Assembly: GCF_036898095.1 (NCBI RefSeq)
Contig: NC_090728.1
Coordinates: 87,848,985-87,912,984, forward strand
From: Palaemon carinicauda
Lineage: Eukaryota; Arthropoda; Malacostraca; Decapoda; Palaemonidae
DNA: 64,000 nt
Reading direction: 5' to 3'
Both the position numbers and the translations under genes were made by a program. The notes beneath the pieces are model-generated. The model searched no databases, was not told where the DNA came from, and was given only the letters and a program-made list of their open reading frames with translations. How positions within the stretch are numbered: position 1 is the first letter of the stretch; every line of letters begins with the position of its first letter. Of this stretch, positions 32,858 to 44,414 are shown in pieces.

Positions 32858-33998
32858 CAGTTCTTTGACCGTCTGACTCTGTTGAGGACCTGAGGGTCCC
32901 GAAGGGTGGGAAGGTGTCCTTGAATGCTGCTGCTGGGTCCAGCAGTGGAGAACAGAACATAGGGAGCTGGTAGTTGAGCCTCATGGCGAACAGGTCTATC
33001 ACCAGTGACCCCCACTTGTGGAGGACTGTCTGGGCCACCTTCGGGTGTAGGGACCATTCTGACCCTACTACTTGACCTACCCTGCTGAGGCCGTCGGCTG
33101 AGACGTTCTTCTTCCCTGGAATGAATCTGGCCGTTAACTCGATATGCTCTTTCTCGGCCCATTCCAGGATCCTTGGTGTGAGGTCGCACAACTCCCTTGA
33201 TTTTAGTCCTCCTTGTTTCTTCACGTAGGCTACTACGGCGGCGTTGTCGCACATGAGCGCCACCGTGTTCCCTTGGAGATGATGAAAGAACTTTATGCAT
33301 GCTCTCTGGACCGCTAACAGCTCGAGTACGTTTGTGTGTAAGGCCCTCTCCACCGGGGACCATTTCCCTCTTGCTGTTTCTTCGAGGAGATGGGCTCCCC
33401 ACCCCTCCTTCGACGCGTCTGTGAAGAGCAAAATCTCTGGAGGGGCGGTCGCGAATGGCATCCCCTTCAGGGTGTTCGACCTATCGGACCACCACTTCAG
33501 TGTCTCTTTTGTATCCGGTGACACGTCTATCGTCTTGTGCAGGATTCTCCCAGGGACCAGAGTTCCTTCAGGTTCCACTGAGCCATTCTTAGTTTGAGTC
33601 TTCCCCAAGGGACCAACTTTTCCAACGATACCAGGTGGCCCACTAGTCTCTGCCAGTCCTTGGCCCTCCTTGGTATGTCCGATAGGAAGGGAAGGAGTAC
33701 TTGATCTAGTTTCCCGAGCCTCTCTGCGGAGGGGGAAGGCTTTCCCCAACTTGGAGTCCAGGACCATCCCCAGGTATGTCATCCTGGTGGAGGGGACCAA
33801 CCATGATTTTTCCATGTTGATGGTGATCCCCAAGTCCCTGCAGAACCGTAACAGTTTCGCGCCTTGCTCCTTCAGTGCTGCCTCCGAGGCTGAAAGCAGC
33901 AACCAGTCGTCTAGGTAGCGGATCAGGCGGATTCCCTGCTCGTGTGCCCAAGCTGACACTGTGGTGAAGACCCTCGTGAAGACCTGCGGGGCTGTCAA
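32826..33998 (-). CDS. DIRS-2 reverse transcriptase (C-terminal part) and RNase H, open for 390 codons
   Basis: The frame starts at the Met of 'MTAPQVFTRVF'; this is probably not the true start, since RT sequence continues upstream in another frame. 'IRLIRYLDDWLLLSA' (residues ~23-37) has the YLDD catalytic box. 'FCRDLGITINMEKSWL' and 'MTYLGMVLDSKLG' follow. RNase H has 'LLFTDASKEGWGAHLL', 'NVLELLAVQRACIKF', 'ALMCDNAAVVAYVKKQGG' and 'IELTARFIPGKKNVSADGLS', carrying the acidic residues of the active site. The end reads into the linker before the recombinase and then overlaps it in a different frame. The 390 codons end at a stop at 32826; the real polyprotein boundary is unknown. Confidence 0.9.
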   Translation of the reverse strand: MTAPQVFTRVFTTVSAWAHEQGIRLIRYLDDWLLLSASEAALKEQGAKLLRFCRDLGITINMEKSWLVPSTRMTYLGMVLDSKLGKAFPLRREARETRSSTPSLPIGHTKEGQGLAETSGPPGIVGKVGPLGKTQTKNGSVEPEGTLVPGRILHKTIDVSPDTKETLKWWSDRSNTLKGMPFATAPPEILLFTDASKEGWGAHLLEETARGKWSPVERALHTNVLELLAVQRACIKFFHHLQGNTVALMCDNAAVVAYVKKQGGLKSRELCDLTPRILEWAEKEHIELTARFIPGKKNVSADGLSRVGQVVGSEWSLHPKVAQTVLHKWGSLVIDLFAMRLNYQLPMFCSPLLDPAAAFKDTFPPFGTLRSSTESDGQRTGGRRERGSQT

Positions 33999-34330
33999 CA
34001 GGTCGAAGCATAGGGTCCTGAATTGCAGACACTGGGAACCCCACTTCCCCTGAGGAACTTCCTGTTGGAGAGGAGGACAGGAATCTGAAAGTATGCATCC
34101 TTGAGGTCCAGGGACATCATGAAATCCCCTTCCCTCAAGGCTGCCAGCACTGACTTCGGTGTGTCCATCTTGAAGTCCGTCTTGCTAATGAACTTGTAGA
34201 GGGCCGAGAGGTTGATGACCGGCCTCCAACCCCGTCGCCTTCTCCACCAGGAAAAGCCTGCTGTAAAACCCCGGGGACGAGTCCTTGACTACTTCTAGCG
34301 CTCCCTTGTTCAGCATGGCTGACACCTCTT
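33999..34330 (-). pseudogene. DIRS-2 reverse transcriptase, N-terminal part, out of frame
   Basis: Minus-strand blocks readable across frames include a LVEKATG start, 'VINLSALYKFISKTDFK' and 'MMSLDLKDAYFQIP', the latter with the first catalytic Asp of the RT palm. They sit directly upstream of the open RT/RNase H frame but are separated from it by a frame change near 34020. Confidence 0.8.
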
Positions 34331-34727
34331 GTAGGGCTGCCTTCTTCAAGGGGTCCTTGGATGCCAGCCATTCTGCTCGTTGATCGGGGATCAGAGGGGG
34401 CAGCTCCGCCAGGAAGGGAACTGTATCCTTCCCTCAGACTGCCACAGACCACAGATCCGCCCCGTTGTCCCGCCATGCTTGCCAAAAACGTTTGAAGCAT
34501 CCGCCTACCTGAGGCTTTGGCAGGAGTAGGGGGCCTCTCTTCCTACCTCCTCCTGGAGGCGCGGCTAGAACGGCCTCTCCTTGAGCTGGAGTAATTCGGT
34601 CTAAAGGAGGCCTGCGGAGTAGTACTTCCCCTACGGGGGGGCTGCAACGCTTGACGCCAGGACGAAAAGAGGGGAGTCTCTTCTAGTCTGTGCTGTAGAA
34701 GGGTGGGGGCCTTCCGGCGCAACCCTT
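34331..34727. other. DIRS-2 Gag/RT junction
   Basis: Minus-strand frames here are GC-rich and open in more than one frame. No domain was recognised; it probably spans the end of Gag and the start of the RT region. Confidence 0.4.
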
Positions 34728-37012
34728 CTATGAGTGGGACGTCTTACTATAGGGGGTCTGGGATCCCGTCTCCTTGAGTTTCCGGACCCTCTCCATAGCT
34801 TCTTCCACTGCTTTCAGGGGGAAGACTGAGTCACCCCACACCGGCGAGTTCCTTAGACACTTTGCTTCTCGTTCGGGGAGCTTACGGACCAAGCTGTTGA
34901 GGACCGTGTCTCTCCTCCTCAAGATCCAGTTCGCCGTCTGCGTGAGGGACTGGAAGGTGAGGAACTTCATGGCCTTCCCCCCTGAGCGGATCAGTTAAGG
35001 TCGTGGGATAGCTGAAAGCCAACCAAGGTGCATGCCCACCAGTCTAACCACGATGTCACGTTCACGATATCCTGTGCCGTATCTTCTATCATGGAAGCCT
35101 CGGCGGGCGAAAAGCACACTGGGGCAGAGGAAGTCCTGTCTTCTGAGCTGCCCTGGTTGAGGGTGGATATCGCCGCTTCCACTGTGCGGGGTCCCGAGTG
35201 CCGTCCGTCGGGAATGTAAAACCTTTTCTGGGTCCTTAGCCCCGGCAGTAGCTTGAAGGACCCTTGGGCTCTGAGTGAGTTTACCTGCCCTGCAACGTAC
35301 CTGTCTACGTGCTCCATCCCCAACTTTACGTCTGGAGCCAACGGGAGGGTCAGTGATGGCTTCTGCTGGACGGGGTTATCCACCATCCTTCCCAAACCCG
35401 AGAGCCAAGCTTGCTCTATCGACGGCTTTGGATCATCCAGCCAGTGATGGCGTCTAATTAGGGCCAGGACTTTCCTATAAGACGACACCTCGTCCGCTGA
35501 AAACACTCCGACGTCCATCAAGCCTTCCACCACCTGGTCCTCCGTGTCGGGTGCATCGACAAGCACAGATGGATCCATGTGTGAGGCTACGTTCTCTCCT
35601 TCCGGCCGATCCAATGGCGCGGATACCTCCGCCACGGGTGGATCCGGCGAGCCGGAGGTAGCCGTCATAGGTCTAACTCCTCCTGGGGAGATCCGTGGGG
35701 CATGGGGCCCACGGTGAACCACCGGTTGGCCAGGGCGCTTAGTCAGAGCTGCCGTGGTACCGGTGATGCAGGCCATGATACCGGGCCGAAACAGCAGCTC
35801 TTTCCGCTGGCCGGATGGAGCCGGTGGCTTGGCGGGTAATGGCATGGCGAAGTCGACATGCGTTGGCACCTTCGACCGACGGGCGGATCGATAAGACGAC
35901 ACACGTGGCAAGGGCACAGGGGCGGCTCCAGAGCCCAACGCGGCAGACACGGGAGCGGTGGAGGCCCTGATCGACCCGCTATGAGGGAAAGACACTCGAG
36001 CTCACTTGGAGGTCTTCGATCGTTTCCTGGAAGAGCCTGAACGGGAGCGAGACTTCCTCCTACGAGACCTCTTCCGTTTCCTTCACACCTCCCGGGGGTC
36101 GGAGTCCTCGACGAGTCGGACGACGACGACGAGGAAGAGGAGGGAGAAGAGCTAGCTGAATCCTGCAATGTTGATGTAGGGTCTTGGCGTTGTTCCACCG
36201 GCATGAAGGGCTGCATGAAGTCGGGCGGGAGTGTTGACGACGGCGCCGGGGGAGTCAGCAGCGCCTTCCTAGACGCGAACCAACCATCGAACTCCTCTTC
36301 TTGGCGCATCGGTGATCTGAAGGGCATCCTAGGCGCCGTCCAGATGATGGAATCGGGGTCCGACGAACCTGTAGGCTGCCTCTCTTTGTCTACCTCTCCC
36401 CCGGGCGCTGAAGTACCTGAAATGCACTGCCACGATGCAGGGGAAGGAACCGATCCAGACTTCCCCCACTCCGGGTCTTCAGTAGAGACGGGTCCTGCAG
36501 GCACCAGAATTTTGTCTCCCGAACACACTACAGGCCCCCCCACACGCCTGCGAAGCAACAACAGCCCCCCCAACACGCCTGCGAAGCAACAACAGCCCCC
36601 TCACACGCCTGCGAAGCAACAACAGCCCCCTCACACGCCTGCGAAGCAACAACAGCCCCCACATCAGTTACATCGGACTCATGGGGCACGGCATGGGCTG
36701 CTTCCCCGCAACGGACTTACCTCGTCCCCTACTCTGGGTAGGGGAAGGTGACGAGGAACCTCTCTCCGACAGAGAGCCAGGTGACGCGCCGCCAGCCTTC
36801 TTAGGGGACCTCTTCGGCGCCTTCTTCTTGGTGGCGTACAAGGCCCACTGGATCTCTGGCCAGGACGCGCACTCTGGACACGTGGAAGACGGGGAACAAA
36901 CACTACCCCTGCACGAGGAGCACAACGAATGTGGGTCTACCTCTGGCTTCGACAGCCACGCACCACAAGAATTACCGTCCTTAGGCCCGGGGCAACGGCG
37001 TTGAGATTCCAT
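34728..37012 (-). pseudogene. DIRS-2 Gag-like ORF, frameshifted
   Basis: Starts at Met 37012 ('MESQRRCPGPKDG'). Residues ~26-50 hold PEVDPHSLC and the cluster C-x2-C-x4-C-x5-C-x2-C, as in DIRS-1, then a Lys-rich tract. A 30-bp tandem repeat (36535-36660) interrupts the frame. Next come a Ser-rich run (near 36170-36120) and an Arg/Ser-rich tract near 36090-36010 ('RRRKSRSRSGSSRKRSK'). Frame 35995-34991 carries 334 codons ending 'SWLDWWACTLVGFQLSHDL', and frame 34970-34728 has 'NWILRRRDTVLNSLVRKL', both with counterparts in DIRS-1. Probable role is nucleic-acid binding and particle assembly, inferred from position and composition. Four frames are needed, so no intact product is expected. Confidence 0.8.
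36535..36660 (+). repeat. 30-bp tandem repeat x4 inside DIRS-2 Gag
   Basis: The unit contains 'cacgcctgcgaagcaacaac' followed by 'agcccccc' or 'agccccct'. A 30-bp period keeps the reading frame, so each copy adds ten residues in any frame. Confidence 0.9.
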
Positions 37013-37159
37013 AAGGAAGCACTAAAACACCAAGCAACACAAGAACACTGGGAAAGGAGGTGAATGAAAGGGCAAAAGGGAATGGGTATAACACGCGGTA
37101 ACCATGTGGTACCACAAAGGATCGGACGGGATGTTAGAGAGCGGCGAGATGTGAACTAC

Positions 37160-37373
37160 GCCGCGACCAGAAGCTTACTGGCGACCGAGACCTAGCTCTC
37201 GCACGCTGATCCGGGTCCCCTCAGGGCGAGCATCCATCCGCCACAGAGGGACCCGCCACTAGGGAAAACGGAGATAGGGGAAACTACACAAAATTCTGGT
37301 CGGTTGGGAGGAGAATCACAGATACTCCTAAGAAAGTAGTTAGAGGTAAGTACTCCGTGTTGGAACAATTAGC
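37160..37373 (-). repeat. DIRS-2 right inverted terminal repeat
   Basis: Reverse complement of the left copy, including 'agcttactggcgaccgagac', 'cgccactagggaaaacggag' and 'actcctaagaaagtagtt'. It is the 5' end of the minus-strand element. Confidence 0.9.
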
Positions 37374-37376
37374 AAT

Positions 37377-37403
<27 letters not shown>
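37374..37403 (+). repeat. TAA-tailed repeat, copy C, displaced tail
   Basis: 'ttagcaattaataataat' and further TAA units complete the repeat interrupted at 30967. Confidence 0.85.
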
Positions 37404-37407
<4 letters not shown>

Positions 37408-37419
37408 GGGTTATCTCCG

Positions 37420-38160
37420 AGTCTGCTAGAACCAGCAAATCATCGAGATATATGAGGTGACTAATGCCGTTCTTGTGAGCGCAAGATGACACTAGGGCGA
37501 ACATCCTGATATAGACCCGAGGTGCTGTCGCGAGACCGAAACAGACAACCTTGAACTGGTATATCCTGTCCTCGTGTATGAATCTGAGATACTTCCCGGA
37601 ACACGGATGGATTGGGATCTGGAAGTAAAGTATGCGTCCGCGAGATCTAGTGTGCACTTAAGTCCCTTGGCCGAATTGCCTGGATGACAGTGTCTGCCGT
37701 CTCCATCCTGAACAAACTCATTCTGGGGAAAGAGATCGATGACTGGTCTCCAGCCTCCAGACGCCTTTTTTCACAGGAAAAATTACACTGTAAAAGCCTG
37801 GAGACCCGTCCACGACCTCCTGGAGAGCACCCTTCTGTAGCATGGTCTGGACTTCGGCCCAAAGGGCCAACTCCTTTGCAGATCCATTCGCATACAAGCT
37901 TTATGGGACTGGATCTAGAGTTATAGGAAGAAGAGATTGAATGAACAGGACATGATACCCTATGGAAATCACACTGATCGACCAGAGATTCGGCCCGTGA
38001 TGCTGCCAGAGGCACTGCAGGCATCCCGCCACAGGTGGTCGGTGATTAGGATTGCTGTTACTAGTAGAGCGACCACCTCAGCCACTCCCTCTAGCTCCCT
38101 CTTTCCACTGAGGGACTCGCTCACTTTCTGGTCTTTGGTCTGAAAGGGGCACATGGATAC
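37420..38160 (-). pseudogene. DIRS-3 reverse transcriptase, N-terminal part
   Basis: The frame at 37657-37376 reads 'GRILYFQIPIHPCSGKYLRF', 'YQFKVVCFGLATAPRVYIRM' and 'ISHLIYLDDLLVLADSE', covering the palm up to YLDD. The reading stops at the insertion of repeat C and resumes at about 30345 with the segment that normally follows. Frames further right (38024-37647) contain a decayed RT start. The first catalytic Asp region reads 'LDLADAYF' in a shifted frame near 37650. Confidence 0.85.
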
Positions 38161-41100
38161 CTTGAAAGGTCCAAAGGACCTAGAAGTCGAGGGATTGGAG
38201 GTAGCCTGCTGACTACGAGAAGACTGGGATGGCCTTCTGTAGGAACTGGATGTTATGGCATTATGAAGGAGAGAATCGTTTGATGATTTTCTCTATCTTT
38301 CAGCAGCCCTCTCAATCTCCTCGGGAACAAAGAGAGGAACCTTCATGCATAGAATTCCTCAAGCGTGACACTTCCACTTTTGCCACCTGCCTGTGGAATT
38401 TTCCTATAAAGGTGTTCCTCCTTTTGAGGATGGCATTCTCCCACAAGTTGATGATATGGTGCGATAGAAACTAAGAGTTCGGGTACCCGATAATAGGAAG
38501 GATCCCAAGGACTTTCTTGTGGACTCCTTTGAAAGATCGTGGGAGCACATACAGTAATGTAGCCCAGGGGGACCCCTACCAAAGGTCGAGCCATGGAGCA
38601 GCCTGCATGGCGTACTTTGCGCCTCACTATGTTGAGGACCTCAACTGCCGAGAGGGAGGTTCTCAAAGCGGAGAGGGTTTGGATTGGCAGACCCTTTGTC
38701 AGAGACTAACAAAGGGACGAGGGACATGGTGGAATGTGGTTTCTTCTCGTAATACTTCCTTTGTAACACTAAAGGAAGTAGTAAAGATCGCAAGGAGAAA
38801 CCTGCCCTCAAGGATCTAGAGGTTTCAACTATCCGAGAGATAGCTTTCCTTCTGGCGGCTGTCAGGCCCTTAGATCAGGGCAAAGCTGCACTGGTCTTGG
38901 GGGGCCCTATTAGTTCTGAAGATCTTGTCTAGAATCTTCTCTTTCCCTTCTTGGGTGGTGGTACCAGGGGTAGCCAGCTTGTTGATGGCCCTCATGCAAG
39001 AGAGGACCTGCCACAAGGTTTTCTCAGACTCACTTCTCTCTTGTTCCAAATGGAAGTTCGGACTGGCTGCCATAGGGAGACAGAGTATTTATCATCCATG
39101 TTGATTTAATCATCTACCTCCAGGCTTACATCCTGATCTTGGGGTAGGTCAGGGTCGTCAAAAGGGTTGCGAGAGGGACCTGCCACAGGGGACCTCCTGT
39201 CCGCTTCTGCCAAACGGGCTTCCCTTGCCTTGCCGTAATTGGGTTAAGGCTTTATATCCTTGGACTCCCCGGGCACAGGAAAGTGTTCCTCTAAGATGTT
39301 GGTTGGAGGAACTTGCGGTTTCGAGACGCCAGTTGTAGAAACTTTAGTTATGGGAGCCGAAGGCTCTTTCTCTGCTCAAGGTAAGGATACTGGATGTTGG
39401 TCCAAACGCAAGGCTTCAATTTCTTGAGGGTTGAAAGGGGTGGACAGTGATCTGCCTGGGAGAGTATGTCCCTCCTCGCCTAGGGTGGATGAGATCGGCA
39501 TGAGGTGGAGTGACGCCTCTCATCTTCTTTTGTTGCTTCGTCAAGATCTCCTTGCCCTTGACTGGAGTAAAAAGAAGGTTCTCAAGAGAAGGTTCTACGG
39601 CCAGAGCCACCTCAGCACTAGATCGAGATGGGAAGGATCGTCGTGCCTTGTCTGACGAAGATCTCCTTCTAGGATCAGAACTCCTATGCGACGAACTCGA
39701 ATCGGACTGGAACAGTCAGAGGCTGTGGCGGTTGAAGAGCCACACCCAAGGAATTCTGCAGGGTTAACAAAAAGGCACTAACCCAGGAAGGGAGCTCAGC
39801 ACCCTTCGAGAAGTCCTGGGTTTCCTTTGAGAATCCAGGACAAGGAGAACGTCGTCTAAGGGTTATCCTAGGAGGAGCCTGCGACAACATAGGAGATAGC
39901 CTCTGGGGCAACAGGAGATGTTCTTTCGACAAGCAAAGAGGACGGTCAGGACTAATGGGTACTTTGGTGAACTTATTAGGAGACTCTATGAACCCTTCTG
40001 GGAAAGGTATTAGCCAGCTGCTAGAGGTGGTACAAGCTGGAGATGGAGGTGTTGGGACCTCATTTGTTCGCGATTCCGATACCTCTACTCGTGAATCACT
40101 TGTGGAAATCACTGATTTTGAGAGTTTAGCGCGACAATGGGCTCAATTCGCGAGATGTGCTCTTCTCACGAGCACCACGAGCCATACTGGAAGATGGAAG
40201 CCGTGAGGAATCTTGTTGCTCCAGAGGATTGCCTACATCATACGAAGTAGGCAGCGAGGGCCTCTGAACAAGGGCAACCGGAAGTATTGGGGAGTGCATC
40301 ACTAGACCTTGATCGTGAACATGCAGTCCGAGAACGTTCTGCTCGTGAAGGTGTAGCCCACGATCATGAATGGCGTGAATGTCTCTAGTGCCTAGCTTGC
40401 AAACGTGAGCGTTGGCCTCACAAACCTGAATGGCGCCCTCGCGAGTGTGAGCGTCACACTTGCGAACGTGTGTCGTCCTTGTGATCATCATGATTGCGAT
40501 CGCGAGACTTCACCCCAGTGAAGAGGAACACCTCATACAAGAGCGTTGAGATCGCCGGTCTCGCAAGCGTGAAGCTCTAGATGAGGAACGCCTTCTAGAA
40601 GAAGAGTATCGAGATCAGGATGACCTGTGAACCCTATGATAATCTAACAATTGTCTGTGAACTACGATCGGAAGACGAGTATCCCGAAGGACGAGGAAAT
40701 GGAGTCTCGTCTTTGTGCGCCGTTAGTAGGAGCAGCGCTGGTCTCGTGAAGACCATCATCAACAGCCAGAGGATTCCTGCGAGGAGAAATAGAAGGTTGA
40801 AGATTAGGAGACAACAAGGTCCCAAATTGACGAGCAGAACAGTCATCAACAGGAGGCCGTTGTGAGGGGAGGCACGTGGCCTTCGTAGATGACTTGAGCG
40901 CAAGATGTTGAAGGCTCTGAAGTTGGATCCTTCCTAACACCGTGCTGAAGGAGAAGAAGCAAAGGTTCCTTCGTGGGGGGAGCAGAAACCACCAAGGACG
41001 GCCACACCTGCAGCATCTTTGCAAGAGAGAATGGCTCCCCGACGGCTGGAGGTGTAAGTTGTTCCTCTAGGGGAAGCAACTAAATCCCCAGTACCTCAAA

Positions 41101-41330
41101 ACTGCCAAGGAATTATTCAGTCTGCGCTCCTGCTCGCCCCCCCCCCCTTACCCCCGAGGAACACGAGCAAGAAGGAGCTCTAGAAAGAGGTTTGGGAGTG
41201 TGAGAAGAACGCTCTTTCTTCGCCTATGAGGAGGGAGAGAGATCGTGGCTAGCCAATGGCATCCTTTGGAAGCGAGAGAGAAGTCCGCTCCCTACAAGCC
41301 AAAAGAAAAAACATGACTCTCACAGTGGTG
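38161..41330 (-). pseudogene. DIRS-3 Gag-like region, decayed
   Basis: Many short minus-strand frames between the RT and the right terminal repeat, matching the place of Gag in DIRS-1 and DIRS-2. Around 40660-40300 the minus strand is rich in Arg and Ser codons spread over frames (for example 'RSSYRRSQTIVRLS'-type stretches). The N-terminal cysteine cluster was not found. Assignment is by position and composition. Confidence 0.55.
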
Positions 41331-41339
41331 AGTATATTA

Positions 41340-41483
41340 TCCCCCAGCCACCCCTTTGCCTACCCACTCAAGTGGTTAGGCAGGGTTGCCACCTCGCACT
41401 TTTAATTTAATGGCTACCTTCCAGCTTTGCCAAAAGATAATCCACATAAATACTGTAAGGTTTGTTAGTATAGGAACAAACAA
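41340..41483 (-). repeat. DIRS-3 right inverted terminal repeat
   Basis: Reverse complement shares 'gcaaagctggaaggtagcca', 'gaggtggcaaccctgcctaa' and 'gggtaggcaaaggggtggct'-like blocks with 27366-27470. Confidence 0.87.
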
Positions 41484-41499
41484 ATCTTTTAAAACTTTT

Positions 41500-43130
41500 C
41501 ATTTGTTTTGGCGCACACACTCCAGCAGCACAAATAAAAACTCTCATCCTTTACATAGGATGGAATAATAGCAAAGCTGTTGAGTACAACAGTTAAAATC
41601 TTTATAACAGTGAGAAGAGATGTTCTTCCACTGGCTGGAGTATCGGCAAGGTTAATCTTCTTTTTCTCTGTTCAGCGTGTTAGTGCTTGCAGACATTTCT
41701 GGAGGTGTTGGAACATAGTGGCCCCTTCATGAGTTTCAAGAGGAGGATCCCCAACTGTTTCTTCTGCAGGCAGGAATCCCAACCTGTTTTTCTGATCCCT
41801 GGTACTCTTCCCTCTGACCCCTCCCCATCAGTTTCCTCCAGAGGCTGCAGGGAGAAGTGATGGCCTTTAACTTTAGGCCAAGTCTCGAGGCCGATAGACC
41901 TTCCCGTTTCCCCCTCTCCTCGGGAGAGACTTCAGACTTGCAGATTGAAGACTCTAGTAAGTTTTGTGGCCCTCTTTGGGACTTCAAGGCTCCCCTTCCA
42001 AGGAATTAATGGAGATTTTGCTGGCTGCGATAGAATCACTAGTGTTGCTGCTCTTGTGCTGGACACCTGCTTGTCACCTTCGAGGGAGGAAAAGATACTC
42101 TACTTCTCGAGCTCTTCCCTCTGAGACCCTTAACTGTGTCTCCAGTCTGTTTCACACTTTGAGAGTAGTGGCAGAGACATGATTAGCGTTGGCATGTCTC
42201 CTGCGCGCCATCCTTCTGGGACACATGCTCTACTGTTTTTGAGAAGTGTTTTGGTGTTAGCAAGCAACATGTCTCCCAACATATGCGAACACATCCAAGC
42301 ACACTAGCTCTCAGAAGCGTGTGCACGGCTCAACTGACAACTCCCCACTGGGCAACTACTCCTCTCTGGATTGTGTACTATTAGCGTGTGCTATACCCTC
42401 ATGCGCCTATATCCCGCAGACGTGCCTCACACTGCACTCATCAACCAGATGTGCCTCAATGCATTAGGTGCAATCCAGATAAGTCTTATCACCACACGCA
42501 AACCGAACATGCGACGTACCTCACCCATTTGTGTGCTACGTAGACCAACCTCGCCCAGACTTGCTTCACCTATACGCAGCAAATGATCCTAGACACACCC
42601 TTAAAAGAGATGTGACACCTGCGCCCTCAATCTGTAATCTTTTTATGGAACTAGAGGTCATCCCCATCACCCGATGGAGACGTGATTCCTCTCGATGATA
42701 CTCGTCCTCTAAAATTGTGGTCCTCTATCACTCAGGGTAGTGACTCTAGTAGACAACTACAGATTATCACCACTCCAAACCCCTAATAGCCTTAAAAGGG
42801 CCCCAAGTAGAATGGTACCCAGACCTTCTACTTCAAATGAAGACTCCGAGGGAATTGCCTCCTCCATTCCTGACCTCTTGTGCCATCCACACGTCCAGAT
42901 ATTCCACAGTTCGATGAAATCTCTTTTGGTGAACAGCTGTCAATTGGCCTTGCTTCATTGTTACTACACAGATTTTCTGCTCTGCAACCTTTATTTCACA
43001 AGGTGTAGAGAGCCTTAATTCTGCACCACTTAAAACGATGAGAGTTATTGGTACCCCAGGATAAGTAGTCTCCCAGTTGAAATAGGGACTACCTCACATA
43101 AAGATGAGTCTCAGCTATGTAAAGGACAAA
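41500..43130 (+). mobile_element. Fragments of another DIRS-like family, plus strand
   Basis: A terminal-repeat-like start (about 41520-41625, 'catcctttacataggatgga') resembles the 244-bp insert at 26587-26830. Plus-strand frames after it are decayed and Ser-rich, for example 41964-42182. Near 43110 'tatgtaaaggac' is an inverted counterpart of the start block. Probably Gag and terminal remains. Confidence 0.5.
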
Positions 43131-44414
43131 ATAAATTGATAAAAGCTTTTTCAAATGCTCTGCATCCTAATCAGATAGACCTAAAGATGAAATCAGAGTA
43201 CTGCATTGTATGCCGTCTGTAAATGATACACGTTAAAAAAAATCTATGGACTGTCCATGATCAATATTCAGTTTACGACATGCTTTTGCCACACAAACCA
43301 TCACTGTCAACAATTCTTTTAGGCCATGTCTGTTCCAAGACGAAACAACAAGCAAATAGGACTTACAACTTTTCTCTCAAGGCCTCGATCAAAAACAAAC
43401 CACATACAAAAATTACTTTAAGCAAACTTAAAAATTATATTACTGTAATAAAATTAATAGAATGAAAACCACTGGAAAAATACATATATAGCAAATTCCT
43501 AAGATACTAACTCATGCTGTTCTTCCATTATTGGTTTTACATTACTGTACTAGAACTTTCTAAGTCCATCATGGTTACCAAGGGCAACAAGCTTAAAAGC
43601 CTCCATTGCTTTCAGTCAGCTTATCTCACTACTACTAGCAAACTAGTCTAAATATGTATAAAAAATTTCCACAGCTATTTGTACATAAAATACTTCAACT
43701 ATAAAAGAATATCAATTTTTACTTTATCAATTTCCCTTGTGTCATGTTAGCAACAAAAATTAAATTATTAAAATATTTTTTTCTTAATATGTATCCAAAA
43801 TTCATGTTCAACTCTTTCAAAAGGACGTCAAGATTTAACCTCATCAAGAATAAAAGAATTTTCCCCACTTGGAACCACAACCCTAGTTTTCCTGTGGTAA
43901 TAGATAATAAGTACCTGGCTGAAACTTCCTTCATCCATTATTTTAAGGATCTCATTTCTTTATGATGTACCGGTAGGCTACTTGGACTACGAATTCTGAT
44001 CCAAATCACTACTGTGGAGAGCCCAGAGGAATGTTCAGGAATTTTTAGTACAGTATTAAAATGAAGTATTCTAGTCTTTTCAATATTTAGAAATGTATGT
44101 TTATTTCAAAGAATATTTCCAAAATTCATGCAATAAATACCACATTACCCTAGATAATTGGCTGGTGGTAATTTTCAAATAAAATTTCAGATAAAATAAG
44201 AACAAAAGTAGATGAAGTAAATATGGAAATTTGCCAGCAGAACCATCTAATGTTGCCGAATTCTAAGTTTCAGGATCTCTGATCACTGCAAGAAAATAAG
44301 TATACTGTACGTACATAAATATGGAAAATTTTACAGAAATTTCAATTTCTAGGTTAAAGATGCAATACAGTAACCTAACAGCCCACTGTATTTAGGGGCA
44401 ACTTGCTAAGAACA
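43131..44414. other. AT-rich spacer
   Basis: No gene or repeat recognised. Confidence 0.35.

Larger units (their letters stand above)
30968..37373 (-). mobile_element. DIRS-2: nearly full-length DIRS element nested in repeat C
   Basis: 6.4 kb, minus strand, noticeably more GC-rich than its surroundings. Left ITR about 30968-31235, ICR about 31250-31345, right ITR about 37160-37373. Gene order is Gag-like, RT/RNase H, tyrosine recombinase. No target-site duplication is seen at the junctions with repeat C ('ggttgta' on the left, 'ttagcaatt' on the right), as expected for recombinase-mediated insertion. Several frame breaks remain, but the 390-codon RT/RNase H frame is intact, so this is the best-preserved DIRS in the window. 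Confidence 0.92.
26561..41483 (-). mobile_element. DIRS-3: old DIRS element interrupted by nested insertions
   Basis: The left tip is at 26561 ('aaatgacaaattt'), the ICR at about 27561-27660, and the right terminal repeat at about 41340-41483. The ICR's first half complements the left tip and its second half complements the right tip, which ties the two ends together although they are 15 kb apart. Removing the inserts at 26587-26850, 26901-27371 and 30366-37403 leaves about 7.1 kb, a normal DIRS size. The coding parts decay from right to left: Gag-like, RT, [insertions], rest of RT, RNase H, recombinase. Confidence 0.88.

Noticed and set aside
35743..36751. Overlapping long ORFs on both strands in the GC-rich part of DIRS-2
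   Set aside because: High GC makes all frames open. Only the minus-strand frames with motifs shared with DIRS-1 were kept.
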